NCBI GenBank assembly: GCA_023144715.1
Contig: JAGLFC010000028.1
Coordinates: 1-15,618 of the forward strand
DNA: 15,618 nucleotides
DNA from: Gammaproteobacteria bacterium
GTDB taxonomy: Bacteria > Pseudomonadota > Gammaproteobacteria > GRL18
Reading direction: 5' to 3'
The notes under the pieces are model-generated. The model did not search any database and was not told where the DNA came from. It saw only the letters and a list, made by a program, of their open reading frames with translations. Both the position numbers and the translations under genes were made by a program. Below, in pieces: positions 7,438 through 14,340 of this stretch; position 1 is the first letter of the stretch, and every line of letters begins with the position of its first letter.

Positions 7438-7615
7438 CACTGATAAACAGTGAATTAAGAGCAAAATATATAGAATATTCTGGTAAAGTACGTTCATATT
7501 TAGGATTATTAATTATAGCTTGATAAAAGCCACCAATACCTACCAATAAATTACTATACTTTATTGAATTTAACATTTTATATTTTAAATAAAGCTTCCT
7601 TTTACTGTCATTCAA
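7397..7615 (-). CDS. Doubtful small hydrophobic protein
   Basis: A 72-residue open frame sits in the gap between the response regulator and gloA, on the same strand as gloA. It contains a moderately hydrophobic stretch (SNLLVGIGGFYQAIINN) and a second one (YSIYFALNSLFISVMIYL) that could be a membrane helix. The first start is TTG at 7615; an internal ATG at 7576 would give 59 residues. Neither has a convincing ribosome-binding site, and the 3' end overlaps the response regulator by 41 bases in antisense. I recognise no family. It could be a real small membrane protein, a decayed gene, or chance. If it is not a gene, the 220 bases from 7438 to 7657 hold only the two hairpins described. Confidence 0.27.
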   Translation of the reverse strand: MNDSKRKLYLKYKMLNSIKYSNLLVGIGGFYQAIINNPKYERTLPEYSIYFALNSLFISVMIYLKNNLSHRH

Positions 7616-7622
7616 CTCATTT

Positions 7623-7642
7623 CCCCATGAAAAAACATGGGG
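7623..7642 (-). terminator. GC-rich hairpin after gloA
   Basis: CCCCATG and CATGGGG form a perfect seven-base stem around a six-base A loop (T on the minus strand), 15 bases beyond the gloA stop. The position suggests the 3' end of the slyX-to-gloA transcript. However, the minus strand continues AAATGAG, with no T-run, so classical Rho-independent termination is not assured. It may instead be a 3'-end stabilising structure. Its stem length, loop size and C4/G4 ends match the hairpin at 4703-4722. Confidence 0.38.
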
Positions 7643-7657
7643 ATGATACTTTTGAGT

Positions 7658-8044
7658 CTATTTTCGTGTACCAATTAGCTCAATTTCATAACCATCAGGA
7701 TCTTTAACAAAGGCAATAATGGTGTTGCCAGCATTCATAGGACCTGCTTCACGCATGATTTCACCTCCTTGGTTGCGTATGTGTTCAGTGGCTTGATATA
7801 CATCATCCACTTCAATAGCAAAATGACCAAAGGCATTGCCTTGTTGATATGATTGTGTATCCCAATTATGAGTAAGTTCAATCACACTATTATCCTGTTC
7901 ATTTCCATAACCGATAAATGCCAGCGTAAAACAACCTTCAGGATAGTCTTTTTGACGCAAAAGTGTCATTCCTAATACTTGAGTATAAAAATCAATGGAA
8001 CGCTGTAAATCACCTACACGGATCATGGTGTGTAATAATCTCAT
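7658..8044 (-). CDS. gloA: Lactoylglutathione lyase (glyoxalase I)
   Basis: GloA converts the hemithioacetal of methylglyoxal and glutathione to S-lactoylglutathione, the first step of glyoxalase detoxification in the cytoplasm. The 128-residue protein begins MRLLHTMIRVGDLQRSIDFY, nearly identical to E. coli GloA (135 residues). All four metal ligands fall at the E. coli positions: His5, Glu56 in VIELTHNW, His74 in FGHFAIEVDD and Glu122 in YEIELIG. Conservation of this set and the short length point to the nickel-type bacterial enzyme. ATG 8044 has AGGAG about ten bases upstream. It lies 36 bases after the ketopantoate-reductase-like gene and is probably the last gene of that unit. No gloB is present in the window. 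Confidence 0.97.
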   Translation of the reverse strand: MRLLHTMIRVGDLQRSIDFYTQVLGMTLLRQKDYPEGCFTLAFIGYGNEQDNSVIELTHNWDTQSYQQGNAFGHFAIEVDDVYQATEHIRNQGGEIMREAGPMNAGNTIIAFVKDPDGYEIELIGTRK

Positions 8045-8080
8045 TATAAAATTTCTCCTATTTGTATGAATTAAGGTGTA

Positions 8081-8842
8081 TTAAAGTGTTGAAATACGTT
8101 GTAATTCAGGTACCGATAATTGATGCTCTGTTGCGTATTGTATGGCTCTATTCAAACGATCAGGTGCAGAACGTCCCATACATTTATGAGCCAGATCGCC
8201 ATTAATCGCCTCTACCATTGCTTCAATAAGGCGTTCACGATCCAGTGTTTGTCCTGTTAAATGGTTTTGCAGAACTAATACATCATCCAAAACATTAATG
8301 GCTAAAGCATGATTTTCATGCCATAAGGCATTCACATCACCACCGACTTCAAGCCCCGCAATATTTGTGGTCAAAATATAAAGATTTTTACGCACCAGTT
8401 CAAAGAGCATTTCATTATCATCCGCAACGATCCAACTGGGAATGTCTAAGCTGTTTAAAGCAGTTTTTAAAATATCTGCTTTAGGCCCTATTATTGGTGA
8501 AGGAACCAATACTTTAAAATCTTGACCTTTTTTCTTTTCAAACCAGACCGAAATAACCGTGGTATTTATCAGTTGATGTTTTTGCCAATCATTGGGTAAT
8601 AACTCATTTTGTAATAAAGCCACTTTATCTTTCCAATGATCGGGCAGTTGCTCCAAAACAGGATCAAGATCGCTTTCTCCCACGGCAATTAATACCATTT
8701 CAGGATCACGGATGTCTTGTGCTATTTCAGCAATGTTCATGGTTCGGGTAATAGGAACGATAGGGTAGCCAAGACGTAATAATCCTCTGGTAAAAACACC
8801 TGACATTTCACCCATGCCAATAACAATAATTGATTTTTTCAT
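8081..8842 (-). CDS. Ketopantoate reductase-like NAD(P)-binding protein, substrate unknown
   Basis: The 253-residue product begins with a Rossmann strand and glycine loop, IIVIGMGEMSGVFTRGL, of the GxGxxxG type (Gly9, Gly11, Gly15). An Arg-containing second strand end (VPITR) could favour NADP. The segment VALLQNELLPNDW resembles the QNG region of ketopantoate reductases, and VRKNLYILTTNIAGLEVGG (about 150-168) resembles their K...N...N substrate-binding helix. The C-terminal part is helical. It is shorter than E. coli PanE (303), and the QNG glycine is replaced (QNE), so I do not call it PanE. It may be a pantothenate-pathway enzyme or a distinct dehydrogenase. ATG 8842 has AGGAAA about nine bases upstream. 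It lies between slyX (24 bases) and gloA (36 bases), suggesting co-transcription. Confidence 0.75.
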   Translation of the reverse strand: MKKSIIVIGMGEMSGVFTRGLLRLGYPIVPITRTMNIAEIAQDIRDPEMVLIAVGESDLDPVLEQLPDHWKDKVALLQNELLPNDWQKHQLINTTVISVWFEKKKGQDFKVLVPSPIIGPKADILKTALNSLDIPSWIVADDNEMLFELVRKNLYILTTNIAGLEVGGDVNALWHENHALAINVLDDVLVLQNHLTGQTLDRERLIEAMVEAINGDLAHKCMGRSAPDRLNRAIQYATEHQLSVPELQRISTL

Positions 8843-8865
8843 AATAATTTCCTGAGTACTATTTT

Positions 8866-9081
8866 TTAATAATGTGGTGGTGGAGGTTCAGGCTCATTTT
8901 TGGACTGAGAGCCATTTTCCTGTAAACTACTGACCTTATTTTGTATCTGCTTTAATTGCCGAATCAGTGTACCAATAGAGTTTTGATGCTCAATAATAAT
9001 GTGATTCAGTTGCTCAATTGTATCTTCTTGATGAGCATTTTTTATTTCTAATTCCATGACACGGTTTTCAATATCCGACAT
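8866..9081 (-). CDS. slyX: SlyX family protein
   Basis: SlyX is a short cytoplasmic protein of unknown function found throughout gammaproteobacteria. The 71-residue product is almost entirely one heptad-patterned helix (ENRVMELEIKNAHQEDTIEQ, continuing through about residue 55), expected to form a coiled coil. A polar tail then ends in the signature PEPPPPHY. Length and the PPPHY end match E. coli SlyX (72 residues). The start ATG at 9081 has only a weak ribosome-binding site. It diverges from the flavoprotein gene at 9137 and is first in the slyX, dehydrogenase, gloA group. In E. coli slyX lies beside slyD and fkpA, which are absent here. Confidence 0.92.
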   Translation of the reverse strand: MSDIENRVMELEIKNAHQEDTIEQLNHIIIEHQNSIGTLIRQLKQIQNKVSSLQENGSQSKNEPEPPPPHY

Positions 9082-9136
9082 AATTAAGCCTGTTAATGAA
9101 TATAATAAGTGAATTTTAACCGATTATGAAGAAACA

Positions 9137-10327
9137 ATGATAGATTTTGATGTGTTAATTATAGGGGCAAGTGCTGCTGGATTGATGTGTGCGATTGAAG
9201 CAGGCAAGCGTGGGCGTAAGGTATTGATATTGGATCATGCTGATAAAGCAGGGAAAAAGATACGAATTTCAGGTGGGGGAAAGTGTAATTTTAGTAATTA
9301 TGAGGTCAGTGCTGATCATTATTTATCAGACAATAAGCATTTTTGTAAATCAGCCTTGTCTCGATACCAGTATTATGATTTTTTAAGCCTATTAGCCAAT
9401 TATAATATTCCTTGGCATGAGCGTGAGCATGGGCAACTGTTTTGTGATCGAAGTGCCAATGATATTGTGCAGATGCTGTTATCTGAATGTAATAAGTATT
9501 CTGTTACCCTTCAATTAAATGCCACCATTAAAACAATTCATCATCATTTGTCTATTAATTGTTTTCAAGCATTCAGTTCAGCAGGTGATTATCAGGCACA
9601 GTCTTTAGTTGTGGCGACAGGTGGTTTGTCTGTAGCAAAAATGGGTGCCACTGATTTTGGTTTGCGTCTTGCACAACAATTTTCTATCAATGTTATTGCC
9701 ACTCGACCGGGATTAGTGCCATTAATGTATAATGATAAAGACCGTACTCGTTATCAGCAACTCTCTGGTATTGCCTTGTTTGCTGAACTGAGCTATGGCA
9801 ATCAAGTGTTTACAGAAAATTTACTGTTTACTCATAAAGGCATCAGTGGTCCTGTTGTCTTACAAATATCATCGTATTGGCAGGCAGAACAAGCACAGAG
9901 TATTCACATCAAGCTCTTACCAGAGTTAGACCTTTATGAATGGTTGATACAACAAAAGGCTAAACAAGCCAATCTTCTGGTTAAAAATATTTTGGCACAA
10001 AAACTCACCAAGCGATTAGTGGAATGCTTTTGTTTTCTTCATGGTATAGACAAGGCCATCAAACACTATCATGATAATGATTTACAAAAAATAGCGGATA
10101 TGTTTCAACATTGGCACTTTTGGCCTGATGGCACAGAAGGCTATCGAGTGGCAGAAGTGACCGTCGGAGGGGTTGATACTAATGAACTATCATCAAAAAC
10201 GATGCAAGCCAAAAATCAATCAGGATTGTATTTTATTGGTGAGGTGCTGGATGTGACAGGGCATTTGGGTGGCTATAACTTCCAATGGGCTTGGTCTTCA
10301 GGTTATAGCGCAGGGCAGTTTGTGTAA
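9137..10327 (+). CDS. FAD-dependent oxidoreductase, YhiN/HI0933 (BaiN/RdsA-like) family
   Basis: This 396-residue flavoprotein belongs to the HI0933/YhiN family, annotated as NAD(P)/FAD-dependent oxidoreductase; the physiological reaction in most bacteria is unknown. The dinucleotide-binding loop is IIGASAAGLMCAIEAG (8-23), in which the usual GGGAAG reads GASAAG. It is followed by the family signature GKKIRISGGGKCNFSN (39-54). A second nucleotide segment, LVVATGGLSVAKMGATDFG, and the block LLFTHKGISGPVVLQISSYW occur mid-protein. The C-terminal FAD-contact motif is LYFIGEVLDVTGHLGGYNFQ. ATG 9137 fixes the Rossmann strand at residue 4; its ribosome-binding site is weak. A TATAAT at 9101-9106 could be the -10 in the 55-base region shared with slyX. 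It converges on the membrane-protein gene with a gap of only 14 bases. Confidence 0.93.
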   Translation: MIDFDVLIIGASAAGLMCAIEAGKRGRKVLILDHADKAGKKIRISGGGKCNFSNYEVSADHYLSDNKHFCKSALSRYQYYDFLSLLANYNIPWHEREHGQLFCDRSANDIVQMLLSECNKYSVTLQLNATIKTIHHHLSINCFQAFSSAGDYQAQSLVVATGGLSVAKMGATDFGLRLAQQFSINVIATRPGLVPLMYNDKDRTRYQQLSGIALFAELSYGNQVFTENLLFTHKGISGPVVLQISSYWQAEQAQSIHIKLLPELDLYEWLIQQKAKQANLLVKNILAQKLTKRLVECFCFLHGIDKAIKHYHDNDLQKIADMFQHWHFWPDGTEGYRVAEVTVGGVDTNELSSKTMQAKNQSGLYFIGEVLDVTGHLGGYNFQWAWSSGYSAGQFV

Positions 10328-10341
10328 TATTTGTTATACCA

Positions 10342-10743
10342 CTATTGTTTATTTTTTTGATAATTAAGCCAAACTCGACAGCCTAAAGTGGCTGATAATA
10401 TACCTGATATTAAAAATATCAACGCGATGGGTGTAAATATTTCATCTTTTAACGATAAATAAAGGGAGGCACTAATCCCTAATATTGAAGCGATAATTGT
10501 TTTGGTATAGCTGTACTTTATAGAGGCCATAGCGGTGACAAAACCACCAAAAAACATGACAATACAAAAACCAAAACCACCTAATGTATAAGTAAATATG
10601 TGTGACCATGCTTGTAATTCAGGATAGCTTTTTACAAGACTGCCATAACCGACTAAACCCATAATTAACATGAGTTGATTACACAATCCTAAGACAAGAA
10701 TAGTAATAATACCTAAGCTGACTGCTTTTAAACTATTTATCAT
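10342..10743 (-). CDS. Hypothetical four-helix membrane protein
   Basis: I do not recognise this 133-residue protein. It has four likely membrane helices, at about 9-32, 47-72, 80-98 and 103-124, with glycine-rich segments (LGGFGFCIVMFFGGF) and a short basic cytoplasmic tail (NYQKNKQ). The first hydrophobic segment has no signal-peptidase site that I can see, so it is probably an inner-membrane protein. ATG 10743 is preceded by AAAGAGAACTC, giving an acceptable ribosome-binding site. It is divergent from the sodium-channel gene across 139 bases and converges on the flavoprotein gene. Codon use and base composition look like those of its neighbours, so there is no sign of recent transfer. No function is inferred. 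Confidence 0.75.
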   Translation of the reverse strand: MINSLKAVSLGIITILVLGLCNQLMLIMGLVGYGSLVKSYPELQAWSHIFTYTLGGFGFCIVMFFGGFVTAMASIKYSYTKTIIASILGISASLYLSLKDEIFTPIALIFLISGILSATLGCRVWLNYQKNKQ

Positions 10744-10882
10744 GAGTTCTCTTTATGTTGTATTAATGTAGATGAAATGTAAGTGGTATCCTATTTAAAT
10801 TCATTGATTAAGGTCAAATAAGTAGATGATTCCTTTTTTTCAAGTTACAATTTATTTTTTGAGTCAGAGAATTTAGGAAATA

Positions 10883-11680
10883 ATGATAAACATTGTAAAA
10901 TCTTTTATAGAAACACGCTATTTTCAACATGTTATTACGTTTTTAATTATATTTAATGGCATTACTTTGGGCTTGGCAACCTCTAAAGAGGTTATGAATA
11001 ATTATGGTATATTGATAAATATTATTGATAATATTATTGTCATTATTTTTACAATAGAAATTAGCCTAAGAATTTATGTCCATCGTTTTCGATTTTTTAC
11101 CGATCCTTGGAGTGTATTTGACTTTTTTGTGGTGGCTATTTCTTTAATTCCTGCGGATGAGGGGCTTTCTATTCTTCGTGTGCTTAGGGTATTAAGATTG
11201 TTCAGATTATTGACAATTGTGCCTCAAATGCGTTTAATTATTTCGGCTATTTTAAGTGTTATCCCCGGTATGGCTTCAGTTTCTTTAGTCTTACTTTTAT
11301 TCTTCTATGTGTTCGCTATTATCGCCACTAATTTATTTAGCAGTGCGTTTCCTCAATGGTTTGGTAGCCTAGGTGAATCTATGTATACCTTATTTCAAAT
11401 TATGACTTTAGAAAGCTGGTCTATGGGTATTGCACGACCGATTATGGAGGTTTATCCTTATGCTTGGATATTCTTTGTTATTTATATTTTGATTGTGACT
11501 TTTATTATGGTCAATCTCTTTATTGGTCTGGTTGTAGATGCAATTTTTACGATTAAAGAGCATGATAAATTAGACAGTGCGACTGTAGAAAATGAAACAG
11601 TGCATCACGATGAAATTCAGGCTTTACGTGATGAACTTAAAGAAATTAAACAGTTAGTGAAGCAATTACACAAACAATAA
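10883..11680 (+). CDS. Bacterial voltage-gated sodium channel (NavAb/NaChBac type)
   Basis: This 265-residue protein is a single six-helix subunit expected to assemble as a tetramer in the inner membrane and conduct Na+ on depolarisation. S1-S4 form the voltage sensor. The S4 arginines are at 99, 102, 105 and 108 in LSILRVLRVLRLFRLL, and the charge-transfer residues Phe56, Glu59 and Asp80 are present. The pore loop has the selectivity filter TLESWSM (175-181), identical to that of NavAb from Arcobacter, with Glu177 as the high-field-strength site. S6 is FVIYILIVTFIMVNLFIGLVVDA. A short neck leads to a heptad coiled coil (EIQALRDELKEIKQLVKQL, 244-262), the usual tetramerisation tail. The start ATG follows TTAGGAAATA. 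All functional residues I can check are intact. The gene stands alone, ending 11 bases from the convergent DHH gene. Confidence 0.95.
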   Translation: MINIVKSFIETRYFQHVITFLIIFNGITLGLATSKEVMNNYGILINIIDNIIVIIFTIEISLRIYVHRFRFFTDPWSVFDFFVVAISLIPADEGLSILRVLRVLRLFRLLTIVPQMRLIISAILSVIPGMASVSLVLLLFFYVFAIIATNLFSSAFPQWFGSLGESMYTLFQIMTLESWSMGIARPIMEVYPYAWIFFVIYILIVTFIMVNLFIGLVVDAIFTIKEHDKLDSATVENETVHHDEIQALRDELKEIKQLVKQLHKQ

Positions 11681-11691
11681 AGAGTAAAAGC

Positions 11692-12564
11692 TTAAAGTTT
11701 AATGTGAATGCTAGTGAGTTCTGTACCAAAACCACTGGCATTTTTATGACCACCCCCACCAAATTTTTGTGCAAGTTGTGCAACATCAATGGCTTTTTCA
11801 CCTCCTGAGCGTAATTGCCAAACACGGCGTTCAGCCTTATCTTCATAAGCGGCCGCAAAGGGATAGCCATCTGATAATTGGTGCAAAAGTTCACTGCCAA
11901 TACTACTAGGGGCATTAACTACAGGTATAGTATAACCTGCTATTTCTCCCATACGAGCAGCATTTTTATAGCGTTTAATTTGTTTCTCTCTGTAACGTTG
12001 TAAAATAAGCCCTTCTTGGTGTAATGTCTCCAACGCATTATCATCGTCTAACCAACATCCCCAAAGTTTTAATTTCATTGGGTAAGACATAATGGCAGAA
12101 ATAATAGTGGGAGTATTATTAAGTTTAAATTGCCATAAGTCATTATCTTGAATATGTTGTAAGAGTTGAGGAACAGGAGATGAGTGAAAATATTTCCATG
12201 TTAAGACAGCTCCTGATTGAGACATATCTAGGTTAAGCTCAAGATTATCACATTCTTGTTCTAAATCTTTAAGATCATCCAAAGCAGTGACATGATGATC
12301 AATTAAAATAACGTTAATTGCTTGTTGGCACAGTTTTTTCATATCTGTGCGTTTATAACTAAAATCTAAAATATACACATCTTTACCTGTACAATCAGGT
12401 GGTGCCGTGCCATGTCGTCCTTGGTGAAAAATAATGTTTTGTTTTGCGGTATTATAAGCGTCGTGTTGTTTAAAAAATAATTGTATTGCCAAGGCCGCTG
12501 CAAAGCCATCAGGACAATTACCGTGATAAATAACAATAATAGGATTTTTAAATAATGTACTCAT
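11692..12564 (-). CDS. DHH-family phosphoesterase
   Basis: The 290-residue product is a DHH/DHHA1 phosphoesterase, a family that includes nanoRNases, cyclic-dinucleotide phosphodiesterases and RecJ; its substrate cannot be told from sequence. Numbering from ATG 12564, the metal-site motifs are all present: IVIYHGNCPDGFAAAL (Asp19), VYILDFSY (Asp67), VILIDHHVTA with the DHH at 89-91, and IQDNDLW (Asp140/Asp142). The C-terminal DHHA1 motif FGGGGHKNASGFG closes the protein. There is no CBS, GGDEF or membrane segment. An upstream in-frame ATG at 12615 would add 17 residues and overlap the transglycosylase gene; ATG 12564 has AAGAGA upstream and starts just before the first beta strand, so I prefer it. 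It follows the transglycosylase stop by 16 bases and is probably co-transcribed, although the two functions have no obvious link. Confidence 0.9.
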   Translation of the reverse strand: MSTLFKNPIIVIYHGNCPDGFAAALAIQLFFKQHDAYNTAKQNIIFHQGRHGTAPPDCTGKDVYILDFSYKRTDMKKLCQQAINVILIDHHVTALDDLKDLEQECDNLELNLDMSQSGAVLTWKYFHSSPVPQLLQHIQDNDLWQFKLNNTPTIISAIMSYPMKLKLWGCWLDDDNALETLHQEGLILQRYREKQIKRYKNAARMGEIAGYTIPVVNAPSSIGSELLHQLSDGYPFAAAYEDKAERRVWQLRSGGEKAIDVAQLAQKFGGGGHKNASGFGTELTSIHIKL

Positions 12565-12580
12565 AGATAATAATCTCTTT

Positions 12581-13462
12581 TTATGTCTTGTTATAACTAT
12601 GCTGAGTACGACCATACACTTGTATAATACGTTTTACATAGTTTTGTGTTTCTTTATAAGGTGGAATACCATTGTAGCGTTTTACTGTTTGTTCTCCAGC
12701 ATTGTAACTGGCAAGCACAAGCTTTACATTACCTTGATGTCTTTTTAATAACCAAGCAACATAGCGTATGCCACCTGTAATATTTTGTTGAGCATCCCAA
12801 GCATCACTGATGGCAAAACGTTTTGCTGTTGAGGGCATTAATTGCATTAAGCCTATTGCTCCCTTAGGGGAAAGTGCTTTAATGTTAAAATTAGATTCTT
12901 GCTGAATAATGGCTAAAATTAAGCGTGGTTCTATATTATAAAGTGGTGCGATTGTATTGACTATTTTTACAATTTTTTGGCAATTTTCAGAACATTTTTT
13001 TGTTTGCCAATAAGGAGTAGGCAGTCTCGTGCATATCGTTTTTTTACTGGTTAATTGACTATCTAGGCGAGATAACATCTGTTGGGCATATTGATCGCCT
13101 GATTTTGCTGCCACTTTAAACCAACGAACGGCTAGTGCTTCGTTTTTATCGGTACCACGAGCGTTTAGGATCATCCATGCAAGATTGACTTGAGCATCAC
13201 TATGACCATTGATGGCCGCTTTACAATACCAATAAATAGCTTGTTTTTGATCTTTTTCTAAACCTTCTCCATGTTCATAAGCAAGGGCTAAATCAAATTG
13301 GGAGTTTACTTGTCCTTGTTTTGCTAAATTTTTTATTGTTTCAATTTCAGTTTGAAATTCAGATAAAATTTGAGCCATTAAAGGCATTGATAATGAGCAT
13401 ACAACGAGAAATAATAGTATTTTTTTTAGGTGATTAAATTTAAAAATAAGAATATGGCTCAT
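12581..13462 (-). CDS. Lytic transglycosylase with N-terminal Sel1 repeats
   Basis: This is a 293-residue exported murein lytic transglycosylase that would cleave peptidoglycan between MurNAc and GlcNAc. A positively charged start and hydrophobic core (LKKILLFLVVCSLSMPLMAQ, about 12-31) form a signal peptide with likely cleavage after MA at 30. Two Sel1-type helical repeats follow, with AKQGQVNSQFDLALAYEHGEG (about 47-67) and AAINGHSDAQVNLAWMILNARG (about 82-103), plus a partial third (AAKSGDQYAQQML). A linker with three cysteines (144, 157, 161) precedes the family 1 SLT domain. Its catalytic Glu189 is in AIIQQESNFN, followed by SPKGAIGLMQLMP and the ASYNAGEQTVKRYNG segment. The ATG at 13462 is the only good start, though no clear ribosome-binding site precedes it. 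A strong promoter candidate lies upstream (13516-13543). It is followed at 16 bases by the DHH phosphoesterase. Confidence 0.92.
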   Translation of the reverse strand: MSHILIFKFNHLKKILLFLVVCSLSMPLMAQILSEFQTEIETIKNLAKQGQVNSQFDLALAYEHGEGLEKDQKQAIYWYCKAAINGHSDAQVNLAWMILNARGTDKNEALAVRWFKVAAKSGDQYAQQMLSRLDSQLTSKKTICTRLPTPYWQTKKCSENCQKIVKIVNTIAPLYNIEPRLILAIIQQESNFNIKALSPKGAIGLMQLMPSTAKRFAISDAWDAQQNITGGIRYVAWLLKRHQGNVKLVLASYNAGEQTVKRYNGIPPYKETQNYVKRIIQVYGRTQHSYNKT

Positions 13463-13515
13463 AAGAGATAGTATTCAATAATGGCTAAAAGAATATAAAT
13501 AAAGGATGTTCATTT

Positions 13516-13543
13516 ATTATAGTTGAAAATAAGGATTGATCAA
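13516..13543 (-). promoter_or_regulatory. Candidate sigma-70 promoter of the transglycosylase-DHH unit
   Basis: On the minus strand, TTGATC (13543-13538) and a perfect TATAAT (13521-13516) are separated by 16 bases, a good sigma-70 arrangement, about 54 bases before the transglycosylase ATG. The -35 is embedded in the ten-base palindrome ATTGATCAAT (13535-13544). An ATTGATCAA copy recurs at 13599-13607 in the centre of a larger palindrome, so a dimeric regulator could act here. That last point is inference. Confidence 0.5.
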
Positions 13544-13574
13544 TATGAACAGTGAATTTAGGAAAACAATTAAC

Positions 13575-13628
13575 CATACACTAGGTTTATTTAGTTTCAT
13601 TGATCAAAATAAATAAACTCAGTGTATG
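13575..13628. terminator. 54-base imperfect palindrome between merR and the transglycosylase gene
   Basis: CATACACT at 13575-13582 pairs with AGTGTATG at 13621-13628. After one A-C mismatch and one G-T pair, GGTTTATTTA-like bases 13585-13593 pair fully with 13610-13618. Three more pairs follow inside, and the centre is TTGATCAA. Nearly the whole 54 bases can fold into one stem. It lies about 50 bases beyond the merR stop, so it may end the pheT-ihfA-merR transcript; the minus strand continues GTTAATTGTTTTCC, a weak T-run. Its AT-rich stem and palindromic centre would also suit an operator or a structured RNA end. Confidence 0.45.
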
Positions 13629-13679
13629 TGTAACATGTCTTTTTTCTTAACACGCTTTAATAAGGATATATTAAAAAGG

Positions 13680-14036
13680 TTAAGCTTTTAAAATATCTAA
13701 TACTTCTTCTAACTCAGTGCGAAGTTGCAGAATAATTTGTTGACTACGAGTGACATCTTCTTTGGATTTTCCACCTTCCAGTTTTTGCCGTGCTCCGCCA
13801 ATTGTATAACCATGTTCATATAATAAACTACGAATTTGTCGAATCATAATAACATCTTGACGTTGGTAATAACGTCGATTACCTCGACGTTTTACAGGTT
13901 TTAATTTAGGAAACTCTTGTTCCCAATAACGCAAAACATGAGGCTTTACATCACATAGATCACTGACTTCACCAATGGTGAAATAGCGTTTCCCTGGAAT
14001 AACGGGAAGTTCATTATTATTCGATGCTTCCAGCAT
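13680..14036 (-). CDS. MerR-family transcriptional regulator adjacent to ihfA
   Basis: This 118-residue protein has an N-terminal MerR winged-helix DNA-binding domain: KRYFTIGEVSDLCDVKPHVL (16-35), RYWEQEFPKLKP, then the wing RRGNRRYYQRQDV and RQIRSLLYEHGYTIGGARQKL. A short C-terminal helix (about 95-117) with heptad leucines would form the dimer coiled coil. It has no extended effector domain and no metal-binding cysteines, as is typical of the YcgE-like MerR gene regularly found after ihfA in gammaproteobacteria. Its role there is not known. The ATG at 14036 overlaps the end of ihfA by 20 bases, so translation is probably coupled; the ribosome-binding site lies inside ihfA and is weak (GTAGAAG). 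Confidence 0.93.
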   Translation of the reverse strand: MLEASNNNELPVIPGKRYFTIGEVSDLCDVKPHVLRYWEQEFPKLKPVKRRGNRRYYQRQDVIMIRQIRSLLYEHGYTIGGARQKLEGGKSKEDVTRSQQIILQLRTELEEVLDILKA

Positions 14037-14316
14037 ATGCTTCTACCCGAGCTTTAAGTTTTTGACCAGGCTTAAATGTCACCACACGACGCGCCGAGAT
14101 AGGGATCTCTTCGCCTGTTTTAGGATTTCGACCAGGGCGCTCGTTTTTATCCCGTATATCGAAATTGCCAAAACCAGATAACTTAATCTGTCCACCTGTT
14201 TCTAGTGCAATTCTTAATTCTTCATAAAAAGCCTCAACAAAGTCTTTTGCTTCACGTTTGTTAAGACCTAATTCTTCAAATAATTGTTCTGCCATATCGG
14301 CTTTTGTGAGTGCCAT
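14017..14316 (-). CDS. ihfA: Integration host factor subunit alpha
   Basis: IHF-alpha pairs with IHF-beta to bend DNA sharply at specific sites, acting in nucleoid organisation, transcription and recombination. The 99-residue product starts MALTKADMAEQLFEELGLNK, matching the family closely. It contains KLSGFGNFDIRDKNERPGRNP, with the intercalating Pro65 in the beta-arm PGRNP motif, and KTGEEIPISARRVVTFKPG. Length equals that of E. coli IhfA. ATG 14316 has AAAGGAT six bases upstream. It lies 24 bases after pheT and overlaps merR, the conserved pheT-ihfA-merR arrangement. The partner gene ihfB is not in the window. Confidence 0.97.
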   Translation of the reverse strand: MALTKADMAEQLFEELGLNKREAKDFVEAFYEELRIALETGGQIKLSGFGNFDIRDKNERPGRNPKTGEEIPISARRVVTFKPGQKLKARVEAYAGSIE

Positions 14317-14340
14317 TTTTTATCCTTTAGTACCTAAAAG

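Noticed and set aside
11646..11915. 89-codon minus-strand frame across the channel and DHH gene ends.
   Set aside because: It overlaps the conserved DHHA1 end of the phosphoesterase in another frame and resembles no protein.
13463..13679. Expected tRNA-Pro gene downstream of merR, as in several gammaproteobacteria.
   Set aside because: No cloverleaf or TTCGAnnC box is visible on either strand; the gap holds only the palindrome and the promoter candidate.
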